Assembly: GCA_021827245.1 (NCBI GenBank)
Contig: JAKAWN010000134.1
Location: forward strand, 1-15,227
Source of the DNA: Acidobacteriota bacterium
Lineage (GTDB): Bacteria; Acidobacteriota; Terriglobia; UBA7540
Length of the DNA stretch: 15,227 nucleotides
Direction of reading: 5' to 3'
Below the pieces are notes generated by a model. The model was not told the DNA's origin. It made no database searches and was given only the letters and a program-made list of their open reading frames with translations. Made by a program: the position numbers and the translations under genes. This document shows positions 1 through 7,774 of this stretch, piece by piece (within the stretch, counting starts at the first letter, position 1; every line of letters begins with the position of its first letter).

Positions 1-1
1 A

Positions 2-127
2 ATGCGCGCCGACACCGTCGAGTCGATTAAGGAAAAACTCTCGCGCTGCCGCCAGACTCTGGAACAGATTCAACCCGGTTGTACGCTGCCTCGCAGCCGA
101 AAGAGGCGGAAAAGAGTGCCCACTTAA
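2..127 (+). CDS. Unidentified protein, C-terminal fragment
   Basis: An open frame runs in from the left edge and ends with TAA at 125-127, giving about 41 residues. The last third is very basic (PRSRKRRKRVPT), as in a nucleic-acid-binding tail, and the part before it looks helical. An ATG sits at 2-4, so this could be a complete micro-ORF, but it is more likely the end of a longer gene outside the window. I do not recognise a family. It reads toward the SIS gene but is separated from it by about 175 bases that hold a separate promoter and a strong palindrome, so it is probably not in the same operon. Confidence 0.4.
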   Translation: MRADTVESIKEKLSRCRQTLEQIQPGCTLPRSRKRRKRVPT

Positions 128-187
128 TTCGTGGACACTACACTAGGACTATCAATGCCCTGTTCTATTGCCGTGACAAAAACCATT

Positions 188-209
188 GATATTCTGTGTC
201 CAGAATATC
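188..209. promoter_or_regulatory. Perfect 9-bp inverted repeat, candidate operator
   Basis: GATATTCTG (188-196) and CAGAATATC (201-209) are perfect inverted repeats around a 4-base spacer. The element lies about 58 bases upstream of the promoter-like hexamers of the SIS gene. There is no T-run on either side, which argues against an intrinsic terminator. The symmetry suits a dimeric regulator, but which one is not known. The rest of the 128-302 gap shows no convincing gene. Confidence 0.5.
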
Positions 210-266
210 GCCGATGTCTGACACATTCTTCCTGGCACAACGAACGGTTTAGTCTTCTCAGTTATC

Positions 267-295
267 TTGAAACGCTCAGTTTGGTACTATATTCT
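267..295 (+). promoter_or_regulatory. Sigma-70-like promoter of the SIS gene
   Basis: TTGAAA (267-272), a 17-base spacer and TATTCT (290-295) match the -35/-10 consensus well. The expected transcription start, 6-8 bases after the -10, falls at or just before the ATG at 303. No Shine-Dalgarno-like sequence precedes that ATG. This suggests a leaderless or nearly leaderless transcript. Confidence 0.5.
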
Positions 296-302
296 CTTGC
301 TC

Positions 303-1064
303 ATGCCAGCGAACGAGACAGATCCCGTTGATCAATACTTCAGGGCGATCCGAACCGTACTGGATTCGATTGATTTCACTCAACTTCGCGCGGCGGGAAC
401 TCTCATTGCCGCGGCTCTTGACTCCGGCGGAATCATTCACACGTTTGGTTCCGGTCATTCCTGGCTGCTTTCTCAGGAAGTCTTTTGCCGGGCCGCTGGC
501 CTCGTCGCCATCAATCCGATCCTCGATTCGCGTCTGGGATTCGAATACGGTGCGCTTGAGGGGACAGAGTTTGAAAGGAGCATTGAAGCTGCCGAGGAAC
601 TTTCAAAACTTGCAGGATTCGAGGCGAACGACGTAGGAATCGTGATTTCAAATTCCGGCCGAAACGCGCTTCCGATCGAAATTGCTATGCGGATGAAGGC
701 TGCGGGGATGAAAGTGATTGCCATGTCGAGCATGCAGCATTCGCGTTCGGTGCCTTCGCGGCATGCCTCGGGCAGACGTCTTTTCGAGATCGCCGATCTG
801 ATCCTGGATAACCACTGCCCGCCAGGTGACGCGTCCGTTCAACTTGTGAGCCTTCCTGCTCCGATGGGCCCACTCTCCACGATTTCCGGTGCGGCCATTC
901 TTCACGCCACTCTGATTGAAGCGGCGCGTCAGCTTGCCGTCCGCGGCAGGCCACCTTCAGTTTTTGTAAGTGCTAACGTCGACGATGCGTCCGCGGGGGA
1001 CGTGAAGGCGCAAATCGCGCCCTACGCGCGGCGAATTCGCTATTACCACCTGGGCGTGCCGTAG
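303..1064 (+). CDS. UPF0309-type SIS-domain sugar isomerase/phosphosugar-binding protein
   Basis: This 253-residue cytosolic protein has the layout of the UPF0309/SIS_2 family, and its length is typical. A helical N-terminus (DQYFRAIRTVL) is followed by the first SIS strand-loop HTFGSGHS at residues 46-53 and the NPIL segment near 71-74. The second sugar-phosphate loop, VISNSGRN, is at about 114-121. A conserved PSRHASG and a DNHCPPGDA segment come later. SIS domains bind phosphosugars, usually for isomerisation or ether cleavage of amino-sugar phosphates; the exact substrate is unknown. I chose ATG 303 because the family starts just before the DxYF helix. The alternative TTG at 267 overlaps the -35 element. 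The exported protein follows after 34 bases in a likely operon. Family call is firm, reaction is inference. Confidence 0.88.
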   Translation: MPANETDPVDQYFRAIRTVLDSIDFTQLRAAGTLIAAALDSGGIIHTFGSGHSWLLSQEVFCRAAGLVAINPILDSRLGFEYGALEGTEFERSIEAAEELSKLAGFEANDVGIVISNSGRNALPIEIAMRMKAAGMKVIAMSSMQHSRSVPSRHASGRRLFEIADLILDNHCPPGDASVQLVSLPAPMGPLSTISGAAILHATLIEAARQLAVRGRPPSVFVSANVDDASAGDVKAQIAPYARRIRYYHLGVP

Positions 1065-1098
1065 CCGGATCGTGCCTGCGCAAATCAGGAGGAACGCG

Positions 1099-2037
1099 AT
1101 GCGAAGTTTGAGATCCATGGCCTTATCCATGAGCCTGGCCACAATCATGATTGCCACTTCAGGGCTTGTGGGCCGGGCCTTCGGTGGCACGCCGCCTACA
1201 GATGCAGCACAGAGCTATTCATGGCACGCGTTAGGTTCTGCGCCGTGCGTGTGGTTCAGGCCTATTGCCAACCCCGATCGCAGTCTCAACGTGAAGCAGA
1301 CCATACAGTTGCTGCGATTTTATAATTTCAGCTGTGCCGCGTTTCCGATCGAGGGGAATCCTCCGCTCGATTGGCAGAATTTCCAAGAGTTGCTTCCAGC
1401 CGCTAAAACAGCCGGCATCGATCTGTGGCCCGTCCTCATTCCTCCCACGGAGGGAGGCGATTCTCACCCCTATAACACTGATTATGTGAAGTGGATGCAG
1501 GTGCTCGCCAGTCTTTCGCTGAAATATCCAAATTTGCGTGGAGCAAACATTGACGATCTCTTAATTGACGGCAACAAGAAGATATTTACCCATGACTATC
1601 TCTGCCAGATTTACCAGGCTAAGCAGAAGATCAACCCTCGATTCCTCTTTGTTCCCACCGTTTATGAACTCGACCAAAGCGTTGCAAACCGCCTTGAAGG
1701 ATGCGTGAACGGCGTCTGGTTCTGGTGGATGAATCTCGAGAGAGGCATGGGACTGACCTCTTTCCTTGAAAATGCCCGGGTGGTCGTGGGTAAACGCTTC
1801 CCCGTTTACGGTGGCATTTATGCAGCAGCGACGTCGTGGCACAAAGAAGGTGAGCCCAGCGTTCGGGCGTTTATGAGCTCGATTCAAGCCGTCTGCAAGC
1901 ATTCCGACGGTGTCGTGATCTGGAATCTATCCCTTGACATAAATGACCCGCTTCTGCAAATTGCCAAGAGCTTCGCGCCCGGCGGGTCGACGGGTCTGGC
2001 CGACAAGTGCGGGGAGGCCGGCAATCCTGGCGAATGA
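1099..2037 (+). CDS. Exported protein, possible TIM-barrel glycoside hydrolase-like
   Basis: The protein has 312 residues. The start is ATG 1099, with AGGAGG at 1087-1092 six bases upstream, rather than the in-frame GTG at 1072. Residues 1-29 are a clear secretion signal: basic MRSLR, then a hydrophobic stretch ending near GRAFGG. The mature part is rich in aromatic residues and shows strand-like segments spaced as in a beta/alpha barrel: CVWFRPI, the acidic NIDDLLID at 150-157, RFLFVPTVY, GVWFWWMNL, FPVYGGIYAA and GVVIWNLSL near the C-terminus. The adjacent Asp pair at 152-153 could be catalytic. I do not recognise a named family, so glycan hydrolysis is an inference from the fold impression and from the neighbouring lyase and sugar genes. 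It follows the SIS gene closely and faces the ceramidase-like gene, only 27 bases away, with no visible terminator between. Confidence 0.8.
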   Translation: MRSLRSMALSMSLATIMIATSGLVGRAFGGTPPTDAAQSYSWHALGSAPCVWFRPIANPDRSLNVKQTIQLLRFYNFSCAAFPIEGNPPLDWQNFQELLPAAKTAGIDLWPVLIPPTEGGDSHPYNTDYVKWMQVLASLSLKYPNLRGANIDDLLIDGNKKIFTHDYLCQIYQAKQKINPRFLFVPTVYELDQSVANRLEGCVNGVWFWWMNLERGMGLTSFLENARVVVGKRFPVYGGIYAAATSWHKEGEPSVRAFMSSIQAVCKHSDGVVIWNLSLDINDPLLQIAKSFAPGGSTGLADKCGEAGNPGE

Positions 2038-2064
2038 GTCATGGTGGGGAATCGCAAGCGGGGA

Positions 2065-3267
2065 CTAAGGGCTGCGCAGGAAAGTGAGAGCTGCTTTTTT
2101 CAATTGTTGATCGGCCTCGCGCGGAAACGCTGAGGAAATGACCTCATAGTCACCTGCATTGGCGCCGGAGGGCGGAAGGTATCCCCAATAGCCATTCGCA
2201 TAGCAGAGTGGAATAGTGTTGCTCCGCCGCCACAAGAACTCCCCGGTGCTGAGTCCGATCTCAAACGGCAGTGCCAGCAGTGAGAGCTCTCCCAACTCAA
2301 TCTGCGTCAAGGCGATGCTTGCCCCGCTGCTCCTGAATTCCCTTGCCTGGCGCAGGCGGCAAAGGTTCTCCAGCGCCTCAGCCCGCGCCTCGGCCAGTCG
2401 TCCTTTTCCTTTCACTCCGGTAGGCGGGGCAATGTCGAGATTGCGAAACCGCAAGAAAACGTTCTTCACGCGGACGCGGACGGAAGCAATATCGAGAGGG
2501 CGATAGAGCGCCTTTCGGGCCTGGCTTGCCGCAAGGAGCGTGAGCCGGCTGAGTTCCTCAGGTGTCTGGGCCCTTCGCGTGAATCGCGTGCTGATATTCG
2601 CAGCGGCGCCACAGCCAAAGAGAACGAACTCCTCTCCCGATCCCAGTTGCCGCGCGAGACCTCCGAGCAGGTCCCCCGAAAAGAGCGCATTCGAGTAGCC
2701 AAGCACAGTCGAGTGACAACCGTAAATTCCATAAACCGCAGCACAAGAGGAGCTTTCGAATCGTAGGAGAAACATTGGCTGTGAGCGGAACCGCTGCGGG
2801 CGGTCGCGGTCGGATGCGACTCCGCGAACTCGTATCTTTGCGAAGGAGGCATTCACTGGCGAAAGGCTCCGCGCAGCCTTCTCGGCCGACCGCAATATTT
2901 GCCGCTCAACGCGGCTTGCATAGCTCGCAAACTGAGGTTTGGAGCCGGCGGGAGAGAAATCGAACGGCGCCATGTCAATCACCGGCCCTGAATGGGTGTG
3001 CGTTGCAGCAAGCACAACCCGCGACGAATCAACATTCAGGACAGGCGCGATTTTTTGCCGAAGTCTTTCAGCCCAGCGGTTAGAAAAAAGCAGGATGTCG
3101 GCCGTCACCAATGCCACGCGGCTGCGTCCTGTGCCGAGAACCAGGGCGCGTACGAGCAGCGGGTCCGATGTTCCCTGGCCAGGAGAGGTGCGCCTTACAT
3201 AACCTGCCAGAGGATGACCCAGGGGTGGAGTAATCTCAGCTTTTGCCCATCCGGCCTTTAAAAGCAT
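2065..3267 (-). CDS. Neutral/alkaline non-lysosomal ceramidase-like protein
   Basis: This 400-residue protein belongs to the neutral ceramidase N-terminal domain family (PF04734 type), zinc-dependent amidases. Seen in the sequence: the family start (AGWAKAEITPPLGHPLAGY), the zinc-site THTHSGP at 89-95, a CHSTVLG...SGD segment equivalent to the family HPTVLG...SAD, and a late ALPFEIG / NGYWGYLPP pair matching the Glu and Tyr of the metal site. It lacks a signal peptide and is shorter than secreted bacterial ceramidases, so true ceramide hydrolysis is doubtful. A cytosolic amidase or deacylase on an amino-sugar conjugate is a reasonable alternative. Its start overlaps the end of the kinase gene by 32 bases, implying translational coupling and a shared transcript. 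The upstream Shine-Dalgarno is weak (CGGAA). Confidence 0.85.
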   Translation of the reverse strand: MLLKAGWAKAEITPPLGHPLAGYVRRTSPGQGTSDPLLVRALVLGTGRSRVALVTADILLFSNRWAERLRQKIAPVLNVDSSRVVLAATHTHSGPVIDMAPFDFSPAGSKPQFASYASRVERQILRSAEKAARSLSPVNASFAKIRVRGVASDRDRPQRFRSQPMFLLRFESSSCAAVYGIYGCHSTVLGYSNALFSGDLLGGLARQLGSGEEFVLFGCGAAANISTRFTRRAQTPEELSRLTLLAASQARKALYRPLDIASVRVRVKNVFLRFRNLDIAPPTGVKGKGRLAEARAEALENLCRLRQAREFRSSGASIALTQIELGELSLLALPFEIGLSTGEFLWRRSNTIPLCYANGYWGYLPPSGANAGDYEVISSAFPREADQQLKKAALTFLRSP

Positions 3268-4255
3268 TTTGGCAATTCCGACGAAAATGTGTGATTGCAG
3301 CCTGAGTGGGGTTCAGGTCCAGCATTCTGAGAGCAAGCAGCCATGAGCCACCGATGGGCGGCAGAAGCGGCGACACAAATTTGACCTCGGGCTCAAGTCT
3401 CTTAAGAGTACGGCGCAAGGGGTTCAGAATTGTGCCACCGGGGTCAAGAACTGATCCCTGGTAACTGACATAGGTGGCGCCATGTGGAAGCTTCCGGATT
3501 GCGGCGGCACCTTGCTCGGCGAGCGCCTCACCCGCTTTCTGCAGGACTGACCTGGCGACGCGATCTCCACCGCGCGCCGCACGAACCACCAGAGGCGCGA
3601 GAGAGCCGAGCGATCGAGGTGATATATCACGATACACGGGTCCAATGATAGCGTGAAAGGACCGCAGACGGAAATGGCGCGTGAATAACGAAACCAGTTG
3701 CGTGCGCGGCCCCGTTCCATCCACGGCATGAGCGGCAGCAGCGAGCGCCTTGCGGGCAATCCACTGGGCGCTGCCTTCGTCTCCCATCACCGCGCCCCAT
3801 CCGCCCACCTTGACGCTGGTGCCATTGTCGTCTCTGCCGAAAGCCACCGAACCTGTGCCGCTGACGATCACGCCGCCCGCACGGCCACCTAGAGCTCCTT
3901 CCAAAGCGATCTGCATGTCGCCCAGCGCCCTTGCGCGGCCTTGAGGCAGTACTCTCCGGATCGCGGTAAGAATCTGCCGGCTGCCTTCGCCGTTCACATC
4001 CACGCTTGCGCTGCCTACGACTGTTGCCGCAATCTTTGCAGGGGACAAACCGCTGTCGCCGAGCGCACACGTGAGGCCGTCGGCCAAGTTGTTGGCTGCG
4101 GAACCCCAACCGATGGCAAACGCATTGCCAGGGCCTGAAACGCGCCGGCCGAGAATCTTGCCTTCAACATCCGCCACGCAGACCCTTGTCAGCGTTGCGC
4201 CCGAGTCGGCAGCCACGACAGCCGTGGCCCCTTCAGGAGATGGTTTCCGCATCAT
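3236..4255 (-). CDS. BadF/BadG/BcrA-type ATPase, N-acetylglucosamine kinase family
   Basis: This 339-residue protein has the ASKHA kinase fold of the N-acetylglucosamine kinase branch. Phosphate-1 motif DSGATLT is at 17-23 (usually DGGGTKT). Phosphate-2 SGTGS is at 132-136. The signature GGWGAVMGDEGSA is at 151-163, and a C-terminal adenosine-site region (YQGSVLDPGG) follows. It would phosphorylate an amino sugar or similar sugar with ATP in the cytosol. Substitution of the usual second Gly and Lys in phosphate-1 is mild. The start at 4255 follows GGAGAGGGAA at good spacing and a strong promoter; an adjacent in-frame ATG at 4252 is equally possible. The gene overlaps the ceramidase-like gene and lies 126 bases downstream of the lyase end, so the three may be one unit with an internal promoter. 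Confidence 0.87.
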   Translation of the reverse strand: MMRKPSPEGATAVVAADSGATLTRVCVADVEGKILGRRVSGPGNAFAIGWGSAANNLADGLTCALGDSGLSPAKIAATVVGSASVDVNGEGSRQILTAIRRVLPQGRARALGDMQIALEGALGGRAGGVIVSGTGSVAFGRDDNGTSVKVGGWGAVMGDEGSAQWIARKALAAAAHAVDGTGPRTQLVSLFTRHFRLRSFHAIIGPVYRDISPRSLGSLAPLVVRAARGGDRVARSVLQKAGEALAEQGAAAIRKLPHGATYVSYQGSVLDPGGTILNPLRRTLKRLEPEVKFVSPLLPPIGGSWLLALRMLDLNPTQAAITHFRRNCQNAFKGRMGKS

Positions 4256-4273
4256 TCAAAATTCCCTCTCCGA

Positions 4274-4302
4274 ATATAATCTCACCGCTCCTTGCTTTTC
4301 AA
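4274..4302 (-). promoter_or_regulatory. Sigma-70-like promoter of the kinase-ceramidase pair
   Basis: On the minus strand, TTGAAA (4302-4297), a 17-base spacer and TATATT (4279-4274) form a near-consensus promoter. The predicted start near 4267 leaves a leader of only about 12 bases, which just holds the ribosome-binding GGAGAGGG before ATG 4255. This would let the kinase pair be transcribed without the broken lyase gene upstream. Confidence 0.55.
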
Positions 4303-4381
4303 ACTTGCCCTTTTGTACAAGATTTTCCAACACGCGCTGGATTATGAAGAGCATCGCAGAGCAGCTTCCGCCAGGGACGGT

Positions 4382-6031
4382 TTAATCAAAGATGCGGACA
4401 ACGTGCTCTCCCGCTGCCACATTTTTAAGGTCAACGGATCCATCCAGGACTGGCGGATAGATTGGTTTTCCGTCCAGGACGACTTTGACCGGGGGCCGAT
4501 TAGCGCGAACCCTCAGCTCGGTTACGCGAGTGCAAAAGAGATCTAACGCAAACAGCTTCGCCGATTTGTCGAGTGACACTACGACTGGCTCCGATGCCCG
4601 GAAAATCAACGTGCCGGCGCGGCTGACCGAATGCACTCCAACTGCAAGTATTACGGAGTTAAACCGCTCGCGTCTGCAGCCGAGGATTCGGCCGTCAGTC
4701 GAGATATTGTCCACGACAAGCGGACCAGCACCCGTGCGAAAGTTTACAGTCCATGGATTTGAATCGTTCGGACTTTCCAAAATCTCGCTGTTGGCGGTCG
4801 AAATCGGCTTGAGCGGTGCGACCGTTGAGCCATTCCCGCCAAATCGCATGCCAACCAGAGAAGTTGAACGGGTTCCCGGGGTGGATTCTAGCCTGAATTC
4901 ATAAGGCTGGTGGAGATCAATCCTGTCGAGGTCACCGTAACGGTCGCTGGCAAGCGACGTGGCCTGGATCGTCCAGCGGAAGTTCGCGCCCATGGCGGTC
5001 AAGGCGGCGCTTGCCTGCTCCACTTTGATGAAGGCGTTTGTTTGGCCGCTTCTCGTCGTTGCTCCAATTGGGATGTGCAGAAGCCAGGTGTAACGGTGCG
5101 GCGCGGTGGCCGCGATGCGGTCGTAAACGATCAGAACGTCTGGCTTGAGAAAAATAAACTCTCTTTGGAAATTCTTCAGTACCCCTCCATACGCAGCCGA
5201 AAGCTGAGCAGACAAGTAGTCCACGCCTGGCGAAAGGACGTGTGCAGTAAAGGATGGGTAATGGGCAAGCGCCTTCCAATAACGTCCGCCAACGGTCGAC
5301 TGACCGAACGGATTGCCGTCGACGAGCACGGTGTTGTAACCGGCAGCCTGCATGAAGTAGTTATGGTAATGAGGGTCCGTGTAGTAGTTGGCATAGCCCG
5401 CCTCGCTGATCAGCTTTTCGCCGAATGCGGCAACCTGGAAACTGCCCTGGTCGTGGTGCCCATGATTGAACCATGGGCCAACACGAATGGAAATCACGGT
5501 ATCCGTCGGCGCCCATCCGCTGCGCAGGACGGCGCTGCCACGCCCCGGGAAAATGCGGGACGGAGGGGGCGGGGGCGCGGGTGCCAAGGGCCCGGCGCAG
5601 CACGTGAGATCGAGAATTCCAGGCACCATCTCCAATACGCGACCGGTGTGATTCACGTTCAACAGTCCGAGCAGTGTTCGCGTCGGCGCTGTTCCGTAGA
5701 AGGCCCGCGAGGAAGCATCATGCGCATGCTCGGCCTCCCATGCGAACCCGGACAATGCGCGCAACCGGCCATTAAAGTCGCCCGTGTCGAGAACCATATT
5801 CGGAGTAACCTCCGCGTAGCGGGGCCACCAGAACGACTGGATCATCCTTTCGGTTCCGCGCGGCCTTATCCCAAGCGCGTGCAGAGCAGCCATGCCATAG
5901 GACATCCCCTCCATCGCAAACTCCTCGTAGCCGGCCGGCTCGGCTTCGCTGCCATCGCCCGGAAAGAGTCCCTTCAGCAGATGATCGTAGGCAACGCTAA
6001 GTTCCGCGAGCGCGGTTCCCAGGCGAGCCTT
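4382..6031 (-). pseudogene. Disrupted lyase, C-terminal piece: heparinase II/III-like catalytic sandwich
   Basis: After the TAG the same corrected frame stays open to TAA at 4384-4382. It begins with the last toroid helices (KARLGTALAELSVAYDHLL, then EEFAMEGMSYG), which shows that ATG 5914 is an internal Met and not a natural start. A proline-rich linker (APAPPPPPS) precedes the heparinase II/III-like domain. Its hallmark HGHHDQGSF is encoded at 5464-5438, followed by ISEAGYANYYTD and NTVLVDG. The remainder is a beta-sandwich tail ending GEHVVRIFD. The 550 codons are uninterrupted and conserved-looking, so decay, if real, is recent. Confidence 0.75.
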
Positions 6032-6034
6032 CTA

Positions 6035-6519
6035 CGCGGGCACATCGCCGTACAAGGCTACATCCAGGGCGATAGCGCCTCCGACGGAATTGGCCATCCA
6101 GTTGCTGCCGCGATGGGCATCCGATTGCATAAAAAGTACTCTTCGACAGTTGGTTCAATGGCGTTTCTGAATGCTGCCTTCGTGATGGCTCGCTTTTCTG
6201 ACTGGGTCAGATGGCTCGCAATGAGGTCGTACCCGACAGCCACGCGCTGAGAGAAAACTCCTACCTCGTAATAGGTGTGAAGTCCGTGGGCAGTAAACCA
6301 TGTCGGTGTCCAGGTGGGCCACCGGCAGATCGTGAGGAGCGCACGGCGCGCGGCACCGAGTGCTCGCTGGTCGCCGCTGAGAGCATAGTCCACCGCGTTG
6401 AACGCGATGGCCTTGCTGTAGTTTTCCATGAGCGTAAAGTATTGCGGCAGCCCCGGAAATACTGAAACCGCCGGAAGCAAGGCGATATTGTTACCTGCGT
6501 CCGGATTGTAAGCAAGCGA
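6035..6519 (-). pseudogene. Disrupted lyase, middle piece: alpha/alpha-toroid helices
   Basis: Directly after the TGA, in the same frame, comes SLAYNPDAGNNIALLP, then helical pairs such as NYSKAIAFNAVDYALSGD, ALGAARRALLTICRW and the aromatic WFTAHGLHTYYEVGVFSQ. These are typical toroid helices of the family. The frame slips at the five-A run 6131-6135 (plus strand). With one base added, the reading continues as EEYFFMQSDAHRGSNWMANS, matching the conserved HxxNW segment of these lyases, and VGGAIALDVALYGDVPA. It then meets TAG at 6034-6032. Without correction, the original frame runs on to 6058 as unrelated residues. Confidence 0.7.
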
Positions 6520-7629
6520 TCAACGTAGCGATTTCGCCTTTGCTCGGATTGCAGCAAGCAGCGGCTCTGAACCCGACAGCTTTCGGAGCTCCTGCAGCCG
6601 TTGTGACGTCAGCAGAACGCGTGGGTGCGGAGGAACTTCTCCCAGCATCAGGAAACGAAATCCCGTCTGGGCATGCCCGTCACTGACGACTGCGCGCCAC
6701 AGGCCTGGTTGTTCCTTGTGGGGGAATCGTATCTGAATGTTGCCGGATGACTCGCTGTTTTCAGGAGTTTGAGATTCGATGGGAATTGCATCTCCTGCGC
6801 TTTCATAGACATGAACCGTCAGCGGCTGCGGGGCCTTTGCTTTTACGACGAGCGGTTCGCCCAGTTCGATCGGCTGCGCGTCAAACCATGCGCCCTCGTT
6901 TGCAGACGTCACCAGCTTCGGATCGGCAAGCGCCACCGCCTCCGGCCGCTCGGCGGCTATCTCCATTCGGCGCAGGATGAGCCGGTTAGAAGAACCTAAG
7001 TCGGGACATTGAACGTCGGATTCAAGCAGCACCGCTTCGATGTCCGCGCCGCTCGCTGGCAAGTCAAACGATTTTCCCTGGACATCTACTTTGTGAATCC
7101 TAGGCGTATCGGGAAGTGCTGACGAATAGAGGTCGCCATCCGTTGCAGCAAGCAAAATGCGTACACTCTCGATGCGGCCCCCCATCTTGAGTTCATACGT
7201 CAGATTGAAGGAAGAAGTGGGGTGCGCGTGGAAATCCAAGGGCCTGATAATTCCAACATGCAGAACGTGCTGGCCATAAGCAGTCACATTGCGGACCAGG
7301 TATGGAACACCGGCAATTTCCTTTGTGTAAATCGTAGGGTCGTATCCAACATCCTGCGCCAGTGGATAACTCATCCAGCCAGGAATCCCATGCCGGAAAT
7401 CTTCGCGGAAGGTCCATGGAACTAGGAACGTGCTGTTTTTCTGCACGGTTTGAGCACTAACAACCGGACGTTCCACCCAGGCCGCGAGCAGTATAGCCAC
7501 TGCAATTGCTTTCCGAGTGAAGCGGTGGTACGGACGAGTTGTCCTTGGCCGACGATGAGCAAACTTTCCGGCATAGTACGAATTCCTTTCAGGTTCAGAT
7601 ACAGAAGATTCAGTCCCGCCCCGGCTCAA
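6520..7629 (-). pseudogene. Disrupted lyase, N-terminal piece: signal peptide and beta-rich domains
   Basis: This piece reads from a secretion signal (FTRKAIAVAILLAAW, cleavage likely after VVSA) into beta-strand-rich sequence with no obvious catalytic motif. A first module includes SFNLTYELKMGG and IRILLA-like strands, typical of a carbohydrate-binding or sandwich domain. A second, Ig-like part contains EPLVVKAKAPQPLTVHVYES and GLWRAVVSDGHA. It ends with HPRVLLTSQRLQELRKL, the usual entry into the alpha/alpha toroid of heparinase II/III and alginate-lyase proteins. The frame is then stopped by TGA at 6522-6520. TTG 7629 is used here as a provisional start; the codon choice is uncertain because no good ribosome-binding site lies in this frame. 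Confidence 0.6.
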
Positions 7630-7735
7630 TCTCACAAACCAGCCCCGGCGCACAGCCCATGCGCGAACCGTTGCGGTGTGTAGAATAGAAAGCCCATCCC
7701 GATGCATGCGAATGATTGACGTAGCCCCCGCAGGC

Positions 7736-7748
7736 GTGTATAGTACAC
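7736..7748. promoter_or_regulatory. Short palindrome GTGTA-TAG-TACAC
   Basis: GTGTA (7736-7740) and TACAC (7744-7748) are inverted repeats around three bases. The palindrome overlaps the -10-like TACTAT (7745-7740) of the leftward lyase promoter, whose -35 would be TTGGCG at 7769-7764 with an 18-base spacer. A regulator bound here would block the lyase promoter. The regulator is unknown. Confidence 0.35.
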
Positions 7749-7769
7749 CCTCCTTGGAAAATGCGCCAA
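7740..7769 (-). promoter_or_regulatory. Possible leftward promoter of the lyase gene
   Basis: Minus-strand TTGGCG (7769-7764), an 18-base spacer and TACTAT (7745-7740). The match is moderate. It sits upstream of every candidate start of the lyase and in the divergent gap shared with the symporter. Confidence 0.35.
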
Positions 7770-7774
7770 GTCCA

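Larger units (their letters stand above)
4382..7707 (-). pseudogene. Heparinase II/III-family polysaccharide lyase, disrupted
   Basis: Three consecutive open pieces on the minus strand together make one large exported lyase of roughly 1,080 residues. The lesions are an in-frame TGA at 6522-6520, a 1-base deletion in the homopolymer at 6131-6135 and an in-frame TAG at 6034-6032. The protein is otherwise continuous across all three, and adding one base at the homopolymer restores the family sequence. The true start is unclear. ATG 7707 would place about 65 residues before the signal peptide, TTG 7629 is closer, and ATG 7574 has a good AAAGGA upstream but is in another frame. Enzymes of this kind cleave uronate-containing glycans by beta-elimination outside the cytoplasm. 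As written, the gene cannot give the full protein. Real decay and base-level sequence error both remain possible. Confidence 0.85.

Noticed and set aside
131..331. 66-codon rightward frame before the SIS gene
   Set aside because: It covers the palindrome and promoter of the SIS gene, overlaps the SIS start, and has no recognisable features.
6131..6135. Programmed frameshifting at the five-A run in the lyase
   Set aside because: A five-base run without a slippery heptamer or a following pseudoknot is a poor signal, and the corrected frame soon meets another stop.
4910..6250. 446-codon rightward open frame opposite the lyase
   Set aside because: It is antisense to recognisable heparinase II/III sequence, has no family resemblance, and its composition (many Arg and Gly) is that of an opposite-strand shadow.
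6520..6522. TGA as a selenocysteine codon in the lyase
   Set aside because: The lyase family has no known selenoproteins, no downstream selenocysteine-insertion hairpin is apparent, and the gene also has a TAG and a frameshift.
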